Source: a virus
Length of the DNA stretch: 53,875 nucleotides
Virus record (IMG/VR): IMGVR_UViG_3300006803_000001
Span: 1 to 53,875 of that record
Reading direction: 5' to 3' (one strand)
Under the pieces are notes generated by a model, which saw only the letters and a program-made list of their open reading frames with translations, was not told the DNA's origin and did no database searches. Below, one piece after another: positions 50,581 through 53,875 of this stretch. Every line of letters begins with the position of its first letter. Within the stretch, counting starts at the first letter, position 1. The position numbers and the translations under genes were made by a program.

Positions 50581-50594
50581 GCGCCCGCGGGCGC
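50581..50594. repeat. GCGCCCGCGGGCGC palindrome abutting the scaffold stop codon
   Basis: A perfect 14-bp palindrome whose first minus-strand base is the last base of the scaffold stop codon (TAG). Confidence 0.85.
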
Positions 50595-51379
50595 TATGCG
50601 TTCGGGATTTTGATTGTCACTCCTGCTTGAGCCGCAAGTCGCTTTGCCTTCTGAGGGTCAGTCTTGATCATCTTGGCTTGCTCGGTCATGTTGTGCGTTT
50701 CCTTCTTGAATGGGTTCGAGCCTGCTGTTGACCCGTCGGCTGTGCCACTACCCCCAGCGCCTCCGCCGACGTTGTCGCTGAATAGGTGCTCGGCTTGAGT
50801 TGCAAGTTCCTTGATGAACTCGGCGGGACTGAGCGGTTGTCCTGCGGCGCCGTATCTGACTTCGCCTTTGTCGTCTCTTGCGACGAGGTTCCCTTGATCG
50901 TCGAGCGAGAACACTTCACGTCCGCGACTGAGCAAGTCCGCCTCGGCTCCTTTGCGAAGTCCTGCGGTTGCCCCCGCTGTGAGGAGTGCTTGATTGACTT
51001 TGACTGTCTCGAGCTCTCTCTTCATGGTGACGGCGAATTCTTGAGCCTTGTTGATCTCGGTCTCGTATTTCTTGGTCATCTCTTCGGTTCTGCGCTCGAC
51101 CATCTTGTCGACGTCTTCCTTCTTGGCGTTCTCAACGAACTTGCCCTCGGAGACTCCGTGCCATGCGTCGAGAATCTCGGGCGCCTTGTCTGGGTCAATG
51201 CCTTCGAATTTCTCGAGTGCCGTTTTTAGAGCGAGGTTGTTTGCACGGAAGTCGTCAACTTGTTGCTTCGGGACTGCGCCCTCGACTTTCAATACGTGCT
51301 TTCCTGTGCCGTCGTCTTGGTAAAGGTCTCGGAATGATTCGTCGACGCTTTCGATATCTTGAATGATGTATTTCAACAT
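50594..51379 (-). CDS. Scaffold protein
   Basis: A 261-residue, highly charged, helical protein (LKYIIQDIESVDESFRDLYQ) with a coiled-coil middle (VERRTEEMTKKYETEINKAQ) and a basic C-terminus (QKAKRLAAQAGVTIKIPNA), the usual layout of a phage scaffold that binds capsid through its C-terminal helix. The start at 51379 has AGAGG just before it. It sits between two strong terminators, directly before the capsid gene. Confidence 0.8.
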   Translation of the reverse strand: MLKYIIQDIESVDESFRDLYQDDGTGKHVLKVEGAVPKQQVDDFRANNLALKTALEKFEGIDPDKAPEILDAWHGVSEGKFVENAKKEDVDKMVERRTEEMTKKYETEINKAQEFAVTMKRELETVKVNQALLTAGATAGLRKGAEADLLSRGREVFSLDDQGNLVARDDKGEVRYGAAGQPLSPAEFIKELATQAEHLFSDNVGGGAGGSGTADGSTAGSNPFKKETHNMTEQAKMIKTDPQKAKRLAAQAGVTIKIPNA

Positions 51380-51416
51380 GCCTCTTTGGTATCCGTTCGC
51401 GCCCCATCGCGCAACC

Positions 51417-51453
51417 AAAAAACCCCGTATCGGAACGCGCCCGATACGAGGTT
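51417..51453 (-). terminator. Intrinsic terminator before the scaffold gene
   Basis: Minus strand AACCTCGTATCGG pairs with CCGATACGGGGTT around GCGCGTT, then TTTTTT. Located 38 bp upstream of the scaffold start, so scaffold expression probably depends on read-through or on an unrecognised promoter inside those 38 bp. Confidence 0.85.
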
Positions 51454-51469
51454 GGTGTCTTTTGTTCTG

Positions 51470-51742
51470 TTACGCCTCGGCGGGTATGCTGATGGCGATC
51501 GTCACAACGCTTGCAATCCAGTTGACGCAATCGACGTCTTCGGTTCTGAAGTATGCATATGTGCAATCGTTCACAAGGACTCGGAATGCGTCTCCGTCTG
51601 GGTGTCCCTCGAGTTTGCCTTGCACCATGAGCCCTGTCGGGAACCCGTCGCCCGGCAATACTCCGTTCTCGTTTGCTGTCACTCTCACTTGCTTGCCGAT
51701 ATACTGGGCAAGCTCTTGTCTTGTTTCGTTTTTGTTTTTCAT
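51470..51742 (-). CDS. Hypothetical protein (90 aa)
   Basis: A 90-residue protein, MKNKNETRQELAQYIGKQVR, followed by beta strands and an acidic C-terminus. Not recognised. It has its own strong promoter (TGTTATAAT at 51783) and leader GCGAGAACCAACAACATG, and a terminator right after it, so it may be a single-gene unit with high expression, unusual for an accessory protein amid head genes. Confidence 0.6.
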   Translation of the reverse strand: MKNKNETRQELAQYIGKQVRVTANENGVLPGDGFPTGLMVQGKLEGHPDGDAFRVLVNDCTYAYFRTEDVDCVNWIASVVTIAISIPAEA

Positions 51743-51782
51743 GTTGTTGGTTCTCGCCGTGTTGTTTCTCGGCTCGGGCTCT

Positions 51783-51791
51783 ATTATAACA
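51783..51791 (-). promoter_or_regulatory. Strong extended -10 promoter (TGTTATAAT)
   Basis: A perfect TGnTATAAT on the minus strand (-10 at 51783-51788) with a weak TTGGAT -35 at 19 bp. It lies just after the terminator at 51812-51852 and about 40 bp before the start of the 90-residue gene. Confidence 0.65.
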
Positions 51792-51811
51792 TATCACATT
51801 TTGACAAATCC

Positions 51812-51852
51812 AAAAAAAAGACCCGATTCGGCGTGTTTGCCGAATCGAGCCC
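51812..51852 (-). terminator. Intrinsic terminator after the lipoprotein gene
   Basis: Minus strand GGCTCGATTCGGC pairs with GCCGAATCGGGTC around AAACAC, followed by eight T. The adjacent 51853-51903 contains a further AAAAAGC/TTTTTTTT tract that may act as a second, weaker terminator. Confidence 0.88.
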
Positions 51853-51903
51853 TTGCCCTGTATAGGATAAAAAAAAGCAAAAAAAAGCTTTTTGGGTTTT
51901 TAG

Positions 51904-52089
51904 CTATTTTGCCGAAGCTTCGTCAATTAGGTTCTGGTCAATGGAAATCACGACCCCGCCGTTTGGCGAATATGTGGCTTCTACTCCATCGCGTTTGAAC
52001 CCGATTGCAACGGGGAACGCGGATCTTTGCGCGGGCGTGCAACTACAAACGAGTGCCGCTGTCAGTGCTGTCAGTATTATTTTGTTCAT
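51904..52089 (-). CDS. Small lipoprotein (61 aa)
   Basis: MNKIILTALTAALVCSCTPA is a signal peptide with a lipobox-like VCSC. The mature part is short (FPVAIGFKRDGVEATYSPNG). It could be an o-spanin-like or surface-exclusion protein, but it is not near the lysis genes. The longer upstream frame is arginine-rich and overlaps the neighbour. Confidence 0.6.
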   Translation of the reverse strand: MNKIILTALTAALVCSCTPAQRSAFPVAIGFKRDGVEATYSPNGGVVISIDQNLIDEASAK

Positions 52090-52093
52090 ATCT

Positions 52094-52441
52094 TTAATTG
52101 TAAATCGTAAGCTGTGTATTCCACCAATCGGTGATCGTCCCGTCTTCAATCTCTCTCCTGCCCCTGTCGATTCTGTCTTGAAACTCTTGCGGGTCGATCT
52201 GTCCGTCCCAATTATATATCGAACCGAAGATTGCAATCGGCTCCCCTTCGGGGGTCTCAAGTTGCCCTTGTTGGTCGTCAATACTTTTAAATTTGCATCT
52301 GTTAATTTGACGCATTCCGTTTTCGCCTCCAATGAATATGACGTGATTGCCCCGCTCTGTGATGTAGACTTTGATTACTGGGTATATTTCCTCGTCGAAA
52401 TACATTGTCGAATAGGTGTTGTTTAGGTTTTCGAATTTCAT
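52094..52441 (-). CDS. Hypothetical protein (115 aa)
   Basis: A 115-residue protein, MKFENLNNTYSTMYFDEEIY, with a beta-rich first half and a charged helical end. No family recognised. Lies 10 bp after the end of the giant minor head gene, and 5 bp before the lipoprotein gene. Confidence 0.6.
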   Translation of the reverse strand: MKFENLNNTYSTMYFDEEIYPVIKVYITERGNHVIFIGGENGMRQINRCKFKSIDDQQGQLETPEGEPIAIFGSIYNWDGQIDPQEFQDRIDRGRREIEDGTITDWWNTQLTIYN

Positions 52442-52450
52442 GGTTTTTGT

Positions 52451-53875
52451 TTATTCTATGATTGGGAGTTTCTGTCCTTTTATGAATACGACTTCCTCTG
52501 CTCGTCTTCCGTCGGGTAGAATCTGAAGTCCGTTTTTCTTGAGGACGGCAATTGTGTCGTCTCTCTGTTTTTCTGATGTTGCTAGGAAAAAGTCTATTTC
52601 GTCGGGAATGAATATTGTGCCTTTGAAATCGGTTTCGTCGGACATTCCGTATTTGGTCGCTTCCTTTGCCAATTCGTCGATTTGTTCGATTGTTGAAAGT
52701 CGCAATTTATTCTTTGAGATTGCTCCCCATACGTCCCCCCTGTGTATGACCGCGTCGGCTCTTGCTAGGTTTCCCGCTTTGAAATACATTCCACCTTCGA
52801 GATTGTCGAACTCTTCTTTCTTTCGTAGTCTTGTGAATGACGAGTCGGCGCCTCCTGTGTGTATGTCTGTGATGGGGCTCGCGCCTTGCTCTTCTCCCCC
52901 GGGTCTCTCCACGACGACCCCTTTTCTGAGTCGTTGTCCTGTTGAAGTGAAATCCCCTCCAGATTGCAACATATTGTCGAGGGTGATTGACATCTCTTTG
53001 TATGTCCTATGATGAAGGGCAATATTTCTTGTTCTTGGGTCGGTCTCAATTTGCCTTCTTGTGATGTCGGCTCGATATGATGCCTTTCGACCCTCGTCAA
53101 AGCTGTTTGCAATGCCTTCGGCTGTGTATCCTTCTGTGCCTCTCTTCGGAACCTTGGTCTCGTATTGTTTCTCGATGAAGGTTCGCGCTTTTTTGATACG
53201 CTTCTCGATGTCGGGTTCTGCAATCGCTTTTTTCCATCCTGCTTTGTTGGTGTCGTTGTGGACATTGACAGTTTTTGACAACCAAACCATTTCTTTGTAG
53301 TTTGCGTCGGCGGGTTTTGTGTCAACGCCGAGCCTATCGAGTGCCCCGACTGCTTGCGTGATCTTGTCCGCGTTGACCTCCCCTTCGATTTCAATTGTGA
53401 CGCGCCCCTCGAGTGCTAGTCCCCTGCGCCTTTCCACCCCTTCGAGCCTGTCAATGAATTCGACTGATGTGCCGTCTTCTAGTCTGAGCTTGTAGACGTC
53501 CGCCGCTGTGTTTTCGATTCTGACCGCGAGTTGCCCGTCGTTTTTTGCTTGCCCGTTTTTAAATGTCGAGCTCCGAGCCTCAAAAGTATTTGATATTGTC
53601 CCGCTGAATCCTTCCGCGGCAACGTCGGGTTTCTTTTTTACTTTTGGCGGTTCGAAAAGATATGACTCATTCGGGATTGCGACTGTCAAATTCGAGGGAA
53701 TGTCATTATTCTTTTGAACGTGATCGTAAAGCTTTTGTAGCTTGTCCGCTTGCTCTTCGTAATGAAGCAACATGTTCATTTTTTCGACGTCAATCTTCTT
53801 GAACCCTTTTTTGTTCTCTTTCGCGATTTCCGCTTTTATCTCGTCCTTGGCTTTTTGGAATTGGACGACTGACGC
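52451..53875 (-). CDS. Multidomain minor head protein, 3' part (residues 1289-1721)
   Basis: This is the C-terminal part of the gene that starts at 3864. Only 52451-53752 is unique, because 53753-53875 repeats window positions 1-123. The reading frame is continuous across the join: on the minus strand, codons begin at positions divisible by 3 before the join, and the tail continues that phase. The section is rich in charged residues. Around residue 1584 it has HTGGADSSFTRL, and it ends with EEVVFIKGQKLPI. The late E-x-V-x-F pattern resembles the end of ADP-ribosyltransferase domains, which are often fused to MuF proteins, but I cannot assign the catalytic residues and this part of the call is weak. 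The ATG at 53779 is an internal methionine, not the start. Confidence 0.82.
   Translation of the reverse strand, partial: ASVVQFQKAKDEIKAEIAKENKKGFKKIDVEKMNMLLHYEEQADKLQKLYDHVQKNNDIPSNLTVAIPNESYLFEPPKVKKKPDVAAEGFSGTISNTFEARSSTFKNGQAKNDGQLAVRIENTAADVYKLRLEDGTSVEFIDRLEGVERRRGLALEGRVTIEIEGEVNADKITQAVGALDRLGVDTKPADANYKEMVWLSKTVNVHNDTNKAGWKKAIAEPDIEKRIKKARTFIEKQYETKVPKRGTEGYTAEGIANSFDEGRKASYRADITRRQIETDPRTRNIALHHRTYKEMSITLDNMLQSGGDFTSTGQRLRKGVVVERPGGEEQGASPITDIHTGGADSSFTRLRKKEEFDNLEGGMYFKAGNLARADAVIHRGDVWGAISKNKLRLSTIEQIDELAKEATKYGMSDETDFKGTIFIPDEIDFFLATSEKQRDDTIAVLKKNGLQILPDGRRAEEVVFIKGQKLPIIE
53753..53875. repeat. Terminal direct repeat (equals 1-123)
   Basis: The last 123 bases equal the first 123 bases exactly. 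The repeat lies inside the coding sequence of the minor head protein, whose frame continues across the join, so it is most simply an assembly overlap of a circular or circularly permuted genome and not a true terminal repeat. Confidence 0.95.

Noticed and set aside
1-53875. tRNA, rRNA, CRISPR array, IS element or integrase
   Set aside because: No cloverleaf-like segments, regular spacer arrays, transposase/integrase motifs or attachment-site repeats were seen by reading; the only regular arrays are the iterons and the 78-bp repeat.

Overview
The window is a complete, circularly closed genome of a tailed phage, most likely a siphovirus. Its first 123 bases are repeated exactly as its last 123 bases (53753-53875), so the unique circle is 53,752 bp. 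It has an HK97-type head, a DUF4055 portal, an SPP1 gp7/MuF-type minor head protein, terminase, a tape measure protein, lambda G/GT-like tail chaperones and a GTA/lambda-type tail tip. Every gene I can support is on the minus strand, so transcription runs from high to low coordinates and through the arbitrary linear ends. I see no integrase, excisionase, tRNA, CRISPR array or transposase. The host cannot be named. Most starts lack a Shine-Dalgarno sequence and are preceded instead by A/C-rich leaders such as GAACCAACAACATG.

Layout in order of transcription. (1) 23.65-16.5 kb, replication and recombination: OB-fold-like protein, RecE-type nuclease, replication initiator with an iteron array inside its own gene (lambda-like origin), DnaC-like loader, membrane protein, CxC..CxH zinc-binding protein, RecU-like resolvase, HTH protein, ParB-like protein and an SF2 helicase. 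(2) 16.3-13.5 kb: small accessory genes, then a glycosyltransferase-like gene beside the terminase. (3) 13.5-11.5 kb: terminase small and large subunits. (4) 11.4-5.4 kb: about 20 small genes, including a free-standing DnaA domain IV protein and an SSB, which separate the terminase from the portal. (5) 5.37 kb through the ends to 52.45 kb: portal and a 1,721-residue multidomain minor head protein. (6) 52.4-48.3 kb: small lipoprotein, scaffold, major capsid protein and small head-region proteins, cut up by strong intrinsic terminators. (7) 48.3-43.5 kb: a block with a fibre-like protein, a YWTD beta-propeller, a BspA-type leucine-rich-repeat protein and a lysis cassette, set between capsid and connector genes. 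(8) 43.4-23.7 kb: connector, tail terminator, tail tube, chaperones with a frameshift site, tape measure, a tandem duplication of a three-gene structural module, then BR0599/DUF2163, NlpC/P60 and J-like tail-tip proteins.

Three dispersed regulatory features stand out. A five-copy module pairs paired TTCACA boxes with a TTGCAA-17 bp-CATATT promoter-like element whose -10 lies only 9 bp before an ATG-AAT-AC start. A perfect 14-bp palindrome, GCGCCCGCGGGCGC, occurs eight times, mostly at gene ends. A set of G/C hairpins follows stop codons in the small-gene regions and is followed by an A/C-rich leader for the next gene.
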